From NCBI GenBank assembly GCA_902560805.1, contig CACENW010000003.1, forward strand, positions 62,001 through 126,000: a stretch of 64,000 nt of DNA, written 5' to 3'. Under the pieces are notes generated by a model. The model saw only the letters and a program-made list of their open reading frames with translations, did not search any database and was not told the origin of the DNA. Numbering within the stretch: position 1 is the first letter of the stretch; every line of letters begins with the position of its first letter. This document shows, piece after piece, positions 27,903-36,367 of the stretch. This DNA comes from an uncultured Pelagibacteraceae bacterium (GTDB lineage Bacteria > Pseudomonadota > Alphaproteobacteria > Pelagibacterales > Pelagibacteraceae). The position numbers and the translations under genes are program-made.

Positions 27903-29170
27903 TAATTAATACACTTTGGTTCAAATCCAAAATTTCTGTCTACAAAATAAGCTGATTTTTTTGATTTCCACATCCTATCATTTGCAACAATTGTATGATC
28001 TCTGTCTGTGTACTTCTCAATTAACCAGTCTAAAGATATAGCCATCTGATGTACGTGATATGTTGCGTGTGCTTGATCTTTTGTAAAATTCTTCAATCCA
28101 GATGGGTCTTTACGTTTTCTATAAGTTTTAACGTCTGTCAGACCCAAGTTTAAAACATCTACAGTTTTATCTATTTTTTTCTTTAATTTTTTTGGAAACT
28201 TTTTGTAACCCCATAGTTCAGCTATAGCATAAAGTCCGAGCAAATTGTTTACACCTTGTGAATGATACCAGACATCCCTAACACCCCTGAAGCTGTTATT
28301 ATGAATGTAGCCGTCTTCGTATATAACTTTGTTAGCTTTACCAATTCCTTTTTTAATCCATTTTGAAACTTCCTCTGGTTTATCTTTCCAAGCTAAATAT
28401 GATAAAACGGAAATAGTTCCATCTGCCATTTGTATAAACCCTCTAGCAGATTTTTTTGTAGTTAATTCTTTTTTGGCCCAAGGCTTGATATATTTTTTGT
28501 ATAAATTATCAATGTACTCATCTACAATTTGAAATTGTTCTTTAGTAAATTGGTCTTTCATTAAATATGCCTGTTGAATGTAAGTGGCTCCATATATTTG
28601 AGCTTCGTGTGGCCTGTGTGAAATACAAGGTTTGTCACCTTTGGCTTTCGCACCACCGTAACATAGTTTATCAACTTTACCTTCATCTTTTAGTTTACTA
28701 ATTTCTTTAGAAGTTAAAGTACTTAACATCACACCTGCTTCTGCCCAAGCTACCATAACTTCTGCAATAATTGGACCGTGCTCCTCCATTTTGTTATTTA
28801 CGATTGCATAAACAATAGTTCCGTGTAATAGCGCCAACCTGTTAGAATGTTTTTCATGATTTACATATATACTGTTTGACCTAGCTTTATGATCTTTGTT
28901 CCAATCATATTTAGTAAGTTCCATTAAATGATCATAATTATTTCCTTGAAGTTCGGGATTTTTTGACTTGCTCACATGATTTATAGCAAGATCCATTTCC
29001 CAATATTCTTTACCCCAACTGCCTTGACCATGTACACCTTTTAGTGGGCAAGTTTCTTTTGTTAGTTCATTTGCGAAGAAATATTTTGGAATAACAATGT
29101 TATTTTTTTTTGCATAAACACTTTCGCTCAACAATAAACTCAAAGCCACAATCCCTAAAATTTTTTTCAT
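27902..29170 (-). CDS. Secreted alginate-lyase-like (alpha/alpha-toroid) protein
   Basis: A 422-residue exported protein with a Sec signal ending near SVYA. The chain is helix-rich. The stretch ending in NNSFRGVRDVWYHSQGVNNL, then AIAELWG, resembles the catalytic Asn/His region of alginate-lyase-superfamily toroids. The call is tentative because overall similarity cannot be scored by eye. The gene lies among genes for other exported putative glycan enzymes. A broader alternative is an uncharacterised alpha/alpha-barrel protein with no lyase activity. Confidence 0.45.
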   Translation of the reverse strand: MKKILGIVALSLLLSESVYAKKNNIVIPKYFFANELTKETCPLKGVHGQGSWGKEYWEMDLAINHVSKSKNPELQGNNYDHLMELTKYDWNKDHKARSNSIYVNHEKHSNRLALLHGTIVYAIVNNKMEEHGPIIAEVMVAWAEAGVMLSTLTSKEISKLKDEGKVDKLCYGGAKAKGDKPCISHRPHEAQIYGATYIQQAYLMKDQFTKEQFQIVDEYIDNLYKKYIKPWAKKELTTKKSARGFIQMADGTISVLSYLAWKDKPEEVSKWIKKGIGKANKVIYEDGYIHNNSFRGVRDVWYHSQGVNNLLGLYAIAELWGYKKFPKKLKKKIDKTVDVLNLGLTDVKTYRKRKDPSGLKNFTKDQAHATYHVHQMAISLDWLIEKYTDRDHTIVANDRMWKSKKSAYFVDRNFGFEPKCIN

Positions 29171-29175
29171 AAAAT

Positions 29176-29769
29176 TTAATAAGGAACTTTCCAGTTAGCT
29201 AAAATATTAAAATCTTTATCAGCAACAACTATTTCTCCTGAGCTGATAGATAGTAAGCTTTTTTCAAACAAGGGGTTGATAACATTAAAATGACTTACAA
29301 TTACTAGGTTTTTATTGCTATCCCACTTTTCAATATATTTTCTTATTTTTTTTAATTGTTTTTTCTTTTTACTGACATTTCCTCTACCTATTGAAATAAT
29401 CATTTTTGAAATTTCATAATCACTTGAAATCTCTTCAGCAGTCTTAAAACATCTACAATATATACTGGTTAATACTTTATCTATTTCTATATTATTATCT
29501 TTAAATACAGCTCCGATTACTTTTGCTTGAGCTAAGCCTCTATCATCTAAATCTCTTTGAACAGAACAGTCTTTTTTCTTTAAAGAACCACTGTAAAAAT
29601 CATCAGGCTCAAATTTATTATTAATTCTTGGGGCATAAGCGTGTCTAATAAAAACTATGTTTCCACCTTTTTTTAATGCTGCTACTACTTCTTCCTCACT
29701 ACCAACTTTTAAAGCTAAAGCATTACTACAAAGTATTAATCCAAATAATATTAAAATTATTTTTTTCAT
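29176..29769 (-). CDS. Secreted histidine phosphatase family protein
   Basis: A 197-residue protein with a Sec signal ending at ALA. The catalytic motif is VFIRHAYAPR (RHA in place of the usual RHG, with the phospho-accepting His around residue 42). The second histidine is in IVVSHFNVIN and a supporting arginine in YCRCFKTAEE. It is probably a periplasmic phosphomonoesterase. It lies six bases from the alginate-lyase-like gene and four bases from the jelly-roll gene, so it is co-transcribed. Confidence 0.75.
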   Translation of the reverse strand: MKKIILILFGLILCSNALALKVGSEEEVVAALKKGGNIVFIRHAYAPRINNKFEPDDFYSGSLKKKDCSVQRDLDDRGLAQAKVIGAVFKDNNIEIDKVLTSIYCRCFKTAEEISSDYEISKMIISIGRGNVSKKKKQLKKIRKYIEKWDSNKNLVIVSHFNVINPLFEKSLLSISSGEIVVADKDFNILANWKVPY

Positions 29770-29772
29770 AAA

Positions 29773-30684
29773 TTATTTTGGTAAATTATTACAATCATGA
29801 AATAAAGCTGTTTTCTTACATTTTTTTCCACTTCTAAAAGAGTCGTAATAAGCAACTTGTGTTTTTACAGGAATTTTTCTTTTTCCATTATAAATTCCAA
29901 AACGAAAATTAGGTCCCATTTTTTTTCCATCTTTCTTTCTTTTAAGCAACTTACCAAATGTTTTACCTTTTGATTGATAAACTAGTTTATCGTTAATCCA
30001 TAAATCAATGAATCCATCCTCTTTATCAGTCCAATTTACGTTCATTAAAAAATCATGCCATTTATTATGCAAAGCGTTTGTAGGTATAATTAATTCTCTT
30101 CCATACCCTTCGCATTGGAGTACTCCATCTTTTTCAATTGTAACTCCTTCTCTTTCTAATTTGAACACTATTGGTATTTCAGGACAATCTTCATCAAAAC
30201 CAGAAGAATTAACTCTATCCAATTGCTTAATATAGTCACTTGGCATTTTAAATTGTCCTAAGATTGTATAGGCAGGTCTAATATGATTTGTATCTTCAGG
30301 GATATACATTGACCATGCATACCAAACATTTCCTATATGCCCTTTTGCACTAGATGGATAATTTCCTTGAAAAATAACTTCACTCCTTCCAGCTTTATTA
30401 GATCTATCACAATCTCGTCGATGGCAATCACCATCTCTCATCTCAAAACGTAATGAATATTTTCCATCTCTAACAATTTTTGTCTCATATCTTAAATTCC
30501 AAGGATTAGGTGCGATACGTCCATGAGTTTCAATTTTACCCCATGATCCTGTTTTCTCTGGCCATTTTATAAATTTTGAGTGTTTAAAAACATAATTTTC
30601 ATCTAAATATTTTTTAGGGGGATCTTTTGCTTGAGCGGATAAAAAAATAAATAAAGTAAATAATATAATTAAAATATTTTTCAT
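29773..30684 (-). CDS. Secreted polysaccharide-lyase-like jelly-roll protein (heparin lyase I fold)
   Basis: A 303-residue protein with a Sec signal ending at AQA. The pattern matches the heparin lyase I-type beta jelly roll: GRSEVIFQGNYPS, WYAWSMYIPED, GQFKMPS, then WHDFLMNVNWTDKEDGFIDLW and a closing RFGIYNG. Five or more cysteines suggest disulfides. The probable role is binding or cleaving an acidic polysaccharide in the periplasm or outside. It shares these blocks with the protein at 31846-32874. Lyase activity is not proven. Confidence 0.6.
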   Translation of the reverse strand: MKNILIILFTLFIFLSAQAKDPPKKYLDENYVFKHSKFIKWPEKTGSWGKIETHGRIAPNPWNLRYETKIVRDGKYSLRFEMRDGDCHRRDCDRSNKAGRSEVIFQGNYPSSAKGHIGNVWYAWSMYIPEDTNHIRPAYTILGQFKMPSDYIKQLDRVNSSGFDEDCPEIPIVFKLEREGVTIEKDGVLQCEGYGRELIIPTNALHNKWHDFLMNVNWTDKEDGFIDLWINDKLVYQSKGKTFGKLLKRKKDGKKMGPNFRFGIYNGKRKIPVKTQVAYYDSFRSGKKCKKTALFHDCNNLPK

Positions 30685-30718
30685 TTTAAAATCTTAATCT
30701 ATTTTATAAATGTTAAAA

Positions 30719-31753
30719 TTATTTTACAAAAGTATCATTAAATTGACTAGATACTCTTACAAAAGTAGTACATTTGCTTAATTGTTTAAGTGATGGAGCT
30801 CCTACATAAGTACAGCTACTTCTAACACCGCCAAGAATATTTAAAACAGTATCGTTTATTTTACCTCTATATTTAACTCTAACTTTTCTTCCTTCACTAC
30901 TTCTGTAATCTGCTAATCCACCATAGTGTTTTTTATTAGCAACTTCAGAGCTTGATCCATAAAATTCAATATATTTAGAACCATTTACTTTTACTATTTT
31001 TCCTTTTCCTTCATCATGACCTGCCAACATTCCTCCTAACATTACAAAATCTGCACCCCCACCAAAACCTTTTGCAACATCTCCAGGACATGTACATCCT
31101 CCATCAGCAATTACATGTGCACCAAGACCATGAGCTGCATCTGCACATTCAATAACAGCACTCAATTGTGGGTACCCTACTCCAGTTTGAATTCTTGTTG
31201 TGCAAACACTTCCAGGTCCTATTCCAACTTTAACAATATCTGCACCACTTAGAACTAATTCTTGTGTCATATCTGCAGTTACAACATTTCCTGCAATAAT
31301 AGTTTTATTTGGGTATTTTTCTCTTACTGATTTGATAAAATTAGTGAAATGCTCTGAGTAACCATTAGCAACATCGATACAAATGAATTTGAAAAAACTA
31401 AATTCCTTTAAAACCTTATCTAAATTTTGAAAGTCCTCTTTTTTAATACCAACACTAAGAGCAATATTAGGATAGATTTTTTTAATATTTTTATTTTCTT
31501 TTATTTTTTTTACATCGTGTTGTTTTGTTAAACATGTGATCATTTGATATTCATTTAATTTTTCAGCTATACTTAATTCACCAACACCATCCATATTGGC
31601 TGCCATAATAGGAATGCCTGACCATTCATTTTTACTGTATTTAAATCTGTAAGTTCTAAGAAGGTTTACGTCTTTTCGACTTTTTAATGTGCTTCTCTTA
31701 GGTCTGAATAAGACGTCAGAGTAATCTAGCTTAAGCTCTTCTTCAATTCTCAT
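30719..31753 (-). CDS. guaC: GMP reductase
   Basis: A 344-residue TIM-barrel enzyme that reductively deaminates GMP to IMP with NADPH. It follows E. coli GuaC closely: MRIEEELKLDYSDVL, RPKRSTLKSR, the catalytic cysteine in GPGSVCTTR, and DGGCTCPGDVAKGFGGGADF. It lacks the CBS domains of IMP dehydrogenase. Its setting is odd: it stands between two secreted polysaccharide-lyase-like genes on the same strand. Gaps of 34 bases downstream and 92 upstream leave room for its own promoter, and a DnaA-box consensus lies in the upstream gap. Confidence 0.94.
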   Translation of the reverse strand: MRIEEELKLDYSDVLFRPKRSTLKSRKDVNLLRTYRFKYSKNEWSGIPIMAANMDGVGELSIAEKLNEYQMITCLTKQHDVKKIKENKNIKKIYPNIALSVGIKKEDFQNLDKVLKEFSFFKFICIDVANGYSEHFTNFIKSVREKYPNKTIIAGNVVTADMTQELVLSGADIVKVGIGPGSVCTTRIQTGVGYPQLSAVIECADAAHGLGAHVIADGGCTCPGDVAKGFGGGADFVMLGGMLAGHDEGKGKIVKVNGSKYIEFYGSSSEVANKKHYGGLADYRSSEGRKVRVKYRGKINDTVLNILGGVRSSCTYVGAPSLKQLSKCTTFVRVSSQFNDTFVK

Positions 31754-31804
31754 CGATGGAGAGGCTATAGTTTCTAAAATATTATTTCAATTCAAATTAT
31801 AGGC

Positions 31805-31813
31805 TGTGGATAA
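31805..31813 (-). promoter_or_regulatory. Single DnaA-box consensus upstream of guaC
   Basis: TGTGGATAA on the plus strand is an exact TTATCCACA on the minus strand. It lies 52 bases upstream of the guaC start in a 92-base gap. Binding is inferred from consensus only; one chance occurrence in 64 kb is not improbable. Confidence 0.3.
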
Positions 31814-31845
31814 GTTTTATAATGAAATTAAGTGAATTATTTTAA

Positions 31846-32874
31846 TTAATTAAAATTAATATTACTCAACGGTCTTTGATTTTTTGGATAACCTAAATCT
31901 TTACAAGTACCTTCTTTATCAGTACCAGCTGGTCTGCAAAGTGAAGCACCTAAAATACCATTAACTTGAGATTCATTTGTAAGTTGACCTATAATTTGAT
32001 CACAACCACTCCATAACTCATCACAAGTATCTGCCTTACCCACATTTGAATACCTAATGATTGCATCTTTTATTGTTAAACCAGCATCTGTTGCACCAGT
32101 CATATAATTTCTGTATGGTCCGAACTTAAATCTCACTCTTGAAGCACCACCTAGTACATCTCCAAAATAACTCGATCTTAATTTTCCATCTATCCATAAA
32201 TGTAAAAACCCATCTTCAGCCCATTTAGCATTTATTAGAACATTGACCCATTTTCCTTTCATAGCTTGAAATTTTTCATCCAAAGAAACACCAATGCCAT
32301 CAAAGTAATACTGTTCACCCACCTCATTATCCATAACTCTATAATTTGGACCATTAAACATCCATTGAAATACATTGTTATTATAAGCAAGAGTTGGCCC
32401 AGGTGCTTTTTCCGTTTTTCCATAGAGCATCTTAAAGTCGAATAAAGAAATAGTATGTTTTTCAGTGTTCACATCATTATCAATGAAATAACCAATTCTA
32501 TACCACTTCGTTTTACCTTTTTTTGTAGTGTGCTTGTAAGGCTCATGCATTTGAAATCTCTGTGCAAAACCAGGTCTTCCCCATCTACTCCAGTCATTTT
32601 TATCTCCAATATCTGAATAACTTAAATTAAATTCAATTCCTTTTTCAGCAACACCTAAATTATCCTCAAATTTATCAAAAAATTTATATAAGCCAGGACG
32701 GTTAGGAACATTTCTTATGGGAAAAACCATTTTGTTTTTTGATTGAGCTCTAAGAACATAATTAGCAAAATCTTTTTTTTCTTTCTTGCTCATTTTTTTT
32801 TCAAATTTGTCAGCATAAGAATTAGACAAGTTTGAAAGTAAAATAGTAACTATTATTATTAAGATTTTTTTCAT
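31846..32874 (-). CDS. Secreted jelly-roll protein related to heparin-lyase-like proteins
   Basis: A 342-residue protein with a Sec signal ending at SYA. It shares with the protein at 29773-30684 a block of the type G-K-W-V-N-V-L followed by AEDGFLHLWIDGKL and a closing RFKFGPYRN, the typical C-terminal strands of the heparin lyase I-type fold. The N-terminal half differs, so it is a distant relative and not a tandem copy. It may bind or cleave an acidic glycan. Its start overlaps the stop of the DUF1501 gene, showing translational coupling. Confidence 0.5.
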   Translation of the reverse strand: MKKILIIIVTILLSNLSNSYADKFEKKMSKKEKKDFANYVLRAQSKNKMVFPIRNVPNRPGLYKFFDKFEDNLGVAEKGIEFNLSYSDIGDKNDWSRWGRPGFAQRFQMHEPYKHTTKKGKTKWYRIGYFIDNDVNTEKHTISLFDFKMLYGKTEKAPGPTLAYNNNVFQWMFNGPNYRVMDNEVGEQYYFDGIGVSLDEKFQAMKGKWVNVLINAKWAEDGFLHLWIDGKLRSSYFGDVLGGASRVRFKFGPYRNYMTGATDAGLTIKDAIIRYSNVGKADTCDELWSGCDQIIGQLTNESQVNGILGASLCRPAGTDKEGTCKDLGYPKNQRPLSNINFN

Positions 32875-34034
32875 TAAGCTTTAAAAAGCTTATCAGACAA
32901 GTTTTGAAGCTTATCTCCAAAGAAAACTTCTTTTTCAATTCTATTGAAGTCTAAATCAAATACAGTAGACATAGCAGATGCATAAACTGATCTTGCATCA
33001 ATAGTGGCATTTAAATCTCTTCCTTCAAAAAGCTCTTTTCGTTTTAAACCTGGCCAATCAGTATGAACTTGACTTTTCTTAACCAAACCTCCAGCTAGGA
33101 ATACTGCAGTTCCATAACCATGCTCTGTTCCGTTGCCACCATTTTTTTTAATTGTTCTTCCAAATTCTGTAACAGTTAAGATAATTGAATTTTCGTAAGT
33201 CTTTTTTGATATTTTTAAATTTTGAATAATTGTATCCATTTCGACTAAACATTTTGTATGAGTACCATTAATTCCACCTTGTGCTGCGTGAGTATCAAAA
33301 CCATTTACTTCAAATACTGCAACTCTTGGACCGTTTGGATTTGACAGAAGTTGTCCTGCTCTCATTGCAAGGTTTTTATTTTTTCTTTTATCGTAACCCA
33401 CCCCAGTACCCATTTGTTCATTTTTACGCTTTTTAATAAAATTCATCATGTCTAGTAATTCTTCTTCTGAACTATCTGCGTAGACTGATTTTAAAAGCTC
33501 AAGCGTTTCATCTCTTGGAAGTCTTCCATCGGCTGGATAATAATTATCATTTTTAGGAACACCTCTTAATAATAATGGCATTGGTAAAGATAAAGCCAAA
33601 CCTTCTCCCTTAAGATTAGCAAGTTTCATTCCTCGACCAAGCCAACCTGTTTTTTCTTGATAAGGAACTCTCCCACCAGACTCCATTAAATTTTGACCTT
33701 CAAAATGAGATCGAGCTGTATATGGAATACTGGCTGCATGAACAATAGCACCAGTGTTATCATGCCAACATTCACTAAATCCTTTTAACTTGGGATGCAA
33801 AGCAAAATCAGAATCAAGTTTCATTGGATTTTCAATTAAAATACCTTTTCTAATTTTTTCAAAACGTTTATCTCCAATAACAGGAACAGCACAAAGACCA
33901 TCCATTCCTCCTCTGAGCATAATAACTATTAAATTTTTCTTTTTGGATGTTGAGGCTAAAACTGGGAAATTAAATCCAGCTAAAAACAAAGAAGTTGCAG
34001 TTCCTTTTAAAAAATCTCTTCTTGATATCTTCAT
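32874..34034 (-). CDS. DUF1501 family protein with a twin-arginine signal
   Basis: A 386-residue protein of the DUF1501 family, which belongs to the alkaline phosphatase/sulfatase superfamily. The N-terminus carries SRRDFLKG, a Tat export motif, followed by a hydrophobic stretch. Later motifs are LRGGMDGLCAVP, the FDTHAAQGG block and EFGRTIKKNGG followed by GTEHGYG, all diagnostic of the family. Function is unknown; the metal-site residues suggest a hydrolase. It overlaps the DUF1800 gene by four bases, a pairing seen repeatedly in other bacteria. Confidence 0.9.
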   Translation of the reverse strand: MKISRRDFLKGTATSLFLAGFNFPVLASTSKKKNLIVIMLRGGMDGLCAVPVIGDKRFEKIRKGILIENPMKLDSDFALHPKLKGFSECWHDNTGAIVHAASIPYTARSHFEGQNLMESGGRVPYQEKTGWLGRGMKLANLKGEGLALSLPMPLLLRGVPKNDNYYPADGRLPRDETLELLKSVYADSSEEELLDMMNFIKKRKNEQMGTGVGYDKRKNKNLAMRAGQLLSNPNGPRVAVFEVNGFDTHAAQGGINGTHTKCLVEMDTIIQNLKISKKTYENSIILTVTEFGRTIKKNGGNGTEHGYGTAVFLAGGLVKKSQVHTDWPGLKRKELFEGRDLNATIDARSVYASAMSTVFDLDFNRIEKEVFFGDKLQNLSDKLFKA

Positions 34035-35476
34035 GCTTTTAATACCTCTGGTAAGTTAAATAATATAATATGTTTTTCCTCGTTAGTCTTTGCTTTTGAT
34101 ACAATCTTAAGAATTTTATCTGGGTTATCAAAATTATTACGAATTATTTTTTCGTGAATATTGTCATCTAACATATCTTGAGTACTGAATTTATGGAAAG
34201 CAGTTTTAGCGAACATTATTCTTCTTATAATTAATTCCGTTGACAACCAGTCTTTTTCAAGATCTGAAAATCCATTAGGTTGTTTTTGTCTATAAGGATG
34301 GCAACCTAAATCTTTTAAAAACCATGCTTGCTCGCTAATCTCTCCAAAAGGTTTGATGCCTAATGGATGGCTATCAATTAATTTTTCTCTAACTGGATAT
34401 GAGTAAGTTGATCCAGACATATTTATTGTTGTAAGCCACCAATTTTCTGGATTTTGAAATTTTCTATATTTATCATTATATTCAAACGCAACTTTAATTG
34501 CAGCTTTGTGAACTTCTGGCAAAAAACCATCTGATTGTTCCCACGCTTTTACAACTGGAGCAATCATTTGAGGTGTTGGTTCATCGGTAATTAGATATCT
34601 ACAAAGCTTTGTTGCAATAAAATTTCTACAAGATGGATGGTTAACTAAATCCTTAATTGCTAATTTTATTCCTTTTCTTCCACTTTTATATTCCTTACCT
34701 AAAACTCTCTTTTTTCCAGGCTCGTGTTTATCTGATTCAAAACCAACATCATTTCCGTGGTCTTTTCTTTCGCTCCAATCAGGTCGCCATCCAGTCATAA
34801 TTTTTGCTAACTCTATAACATCTTCTTGTGTATAACCTGCTTCTGGAGAAATAGTATGAAGCTCCATTAATTCTCTTGCGTGATTTTCATTTAGTGTTGC
34901 GGGTCTCTTTTTTCTTATTCTCCATTCTGATCTTCCACTTTCAGATTTGGGTCCAATATTGTCTTTATTATCAAGATGCATAATCATTGGCCATGCAAGT
35001 GTTGCTTCTGTTGCCATTACCTCAAAATTCTTATCCATATTGGCTCTTAAAAATTCTCTCTGATAAGCTCCAGTAGAATACGAACCTAATGTTTGTGTGT
35101 CACTTATCGTAAAATGATTTCCCCAAAAATACCAAAGCTTTGCTAGAACTGGATGTTCACTTCTCAAGCCTTCGGCATGTCTGATACACAGTTCATTAGC
35201 TGGCCAAAGGTGTTTTCCAGTATCAGCTTCTAACTTACGCTCAGCTCGTCTAAATCCTTCTGGATCATTTTTATATTTTTTTCTCAATGTAGTATTTTCT
35301 TCTACTCTTTGGGTGATCCAATACTTCCTCATTTCTTTTTCAGAATAAATATGTTTACCTTTCCAGTTAAATTCAGGTATAGACTCAACTTGTTTTTGAG
35401 CCCAAATTAATGGATCTGATGGAGCTTTTTCATCGGGTTTTAAACCAAATGCAACTTTTCTAAAAAAGTTTTTCAT
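34031..35476 (-). CDS. DUF1800 family protein
   Basis: A 481-residue protein of the DUF1800 family. The conserved core includes LNENHARELMELHTIS, YTQEDVIELAKIMTGWR and HPSCRNFIATKLCRYL. The family has no assigned function but co-occurs with DUF1501. No signal peptide is obvious, so it may be exported together with the Tat-borne DUF1501 protein or stay inside. The frame also has a TTG at 35494; the ATG at 35476 is preferred. It follows the GT2 gene by 18 bases. Confidence 0.87.
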   Translation of the reverse strand: MKNFFRKVAFGLKPDEKAPSDPLIWAQKQVESIPEFNWKGKHIYSEKEMRKYWITQRVEENTTLRKKYKNDPEGFRRAERKLEADTGKHLWPANELCIRHAEGLRSEHPVLAKLWYFWGNHFTISDTQTLGSYSTGAYQREFLRANMDKNFEVMATEATLAWPMIMHLDNKDNIGPKSESGRSEWRIRKKRPATLNENHARELMELHTISPEAGYTQEDVIELAKIMTGWRPDWSERKDHGNDVGFESDKHEPGKKRVLGKEYKSGRKGIKLAIKDLVNHPSCRNFIATKLCRYLITDEPTPQMIAPVVKAWEQSDGFLPEVHKAAIKVAFEYNDKYRKFQNPENWWLTTINMSGSTYSYPVREKLIDSHPLGIKPFGEISEQAWFLKDLGCHPYRQKQPNGFSDLEKDWLSTELIIRRIMFAKTAFHKFSTQDMLDDNIHEKIIRNNFDNPDKILKIVSKAKTNEEKHIILFNLPEVLKA

Positions 35477-35494
35477 AGTGTTATAATATAACAA

Positions 35495-36364
35495 TCATTT
35501 AATTTTATCAATATCGTGGATGTTTGTTAAAGAGTTATTATATTCTTCAATATTTTCTCTTAAAGCTAAACTAGAAATTGAATAAATCATAATTAATAAC
35601 AAAACTAAAGGTAATGAGGTAACAATTGACGCATTATTTTTGATTAACAAAATATAAAAAACAATAAATAAAGCTGAACGAATTAAAACTGTTTTTCTAA
35701 AGACACTAATTATTGCAAGCGAATGTTTTAATAAATTAAAAAAACTCATCTGGGAAGGACCATGATACCTTGGCCCTCTAATTGATGGAACAGACAATAA
35801 TTTTTTTTCTGTTTTTTTAAGCGAACCTGAAAAACTATTCCATGTAGCTTTTTCCTTAATCATTTTTTCAACTGTCGATTTTGACAAACAGGTAAAGTTT
35901 CCAAACTTAATTGATTGTCCAGTAAATGATAAAGTTAAAAACTTGTGAAACTGATAACATGTTTTAAAAAATAAACTTTCTGATCTTTTTACTCTCTCTC
36001 CAACAATTGATTTTCCTTCAGAATTTTCACTGGCTTCGATAAAATTTTTAATTTCTTCAGGTCTATCTTCGCCATCCCCATCCATTGGAATGACATAATC
36101 AAATTCCTTTTTTTCATAGATATATTTCAAACCAGAAGCAATGCATCTTGCATGTCCTCGATTTTCTTTCATATTTATTATTTCAATTGAGTGAATGTTT
36201 TCAATATTTGGATATTCATCAATGATTTGTTGTGAAGAGGCATCATTAATTACCACTAATGATATTTCTGAATTTAGACCTTTTATCTCATTATTAATAT
36301 TTTCAATTAGTAACTTTAAAGATTTACGATCATTGTAAACAGGTACTAAAATGAAATATTTCAT
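35495..36364 (-). CDS. Family 2 glycosyltransferase (polyprenyl-phosphate type)
   Basis: A 289-residue GT2 enzyme. The N-terminal GT-A domain shows LVPVYNDRKSL, VVINDASS and the DxD-like MDGDGEDRPEE near residue 97. Two hydrophobic helices at the C-terminus (about residues 225-268) anchor it in the membrane. This layout matches dolichyl/undecaprenyl-phosphate sugar synthases. It precedes a GT39-like gene in the chromosome map (downstream in the transcript), which would be expected to use the lipid-linked sugar. Confidence 0.85.
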   Translation of the reverse strand: MKYFILVPVYNDRKSLKLLIENINNEIKGLNSEISLVVINDASSQQIIDEYPNIENIHSIEIINMKENRGHARCIASGLKYIYEKKEFDYVIPMDGDGEDRPEEIKNFIEASENSEGKSIVGERVKRSESLFFKTCYQFHKFLTLSFTGQSIKFGNFTCLSKSTVEKMIKEKATWNSFSGSLKKTEKKLLSVPSIRGPRYHGPSQMSFFNLLKHSLAIISVFRKTVLIRSALFIVFYILLIKNNASIVTSLPLVLLLIMIYSISSLALRENIEEYNNSLTNIHDIDKIK

Positions 36365-36367
36365 AGA

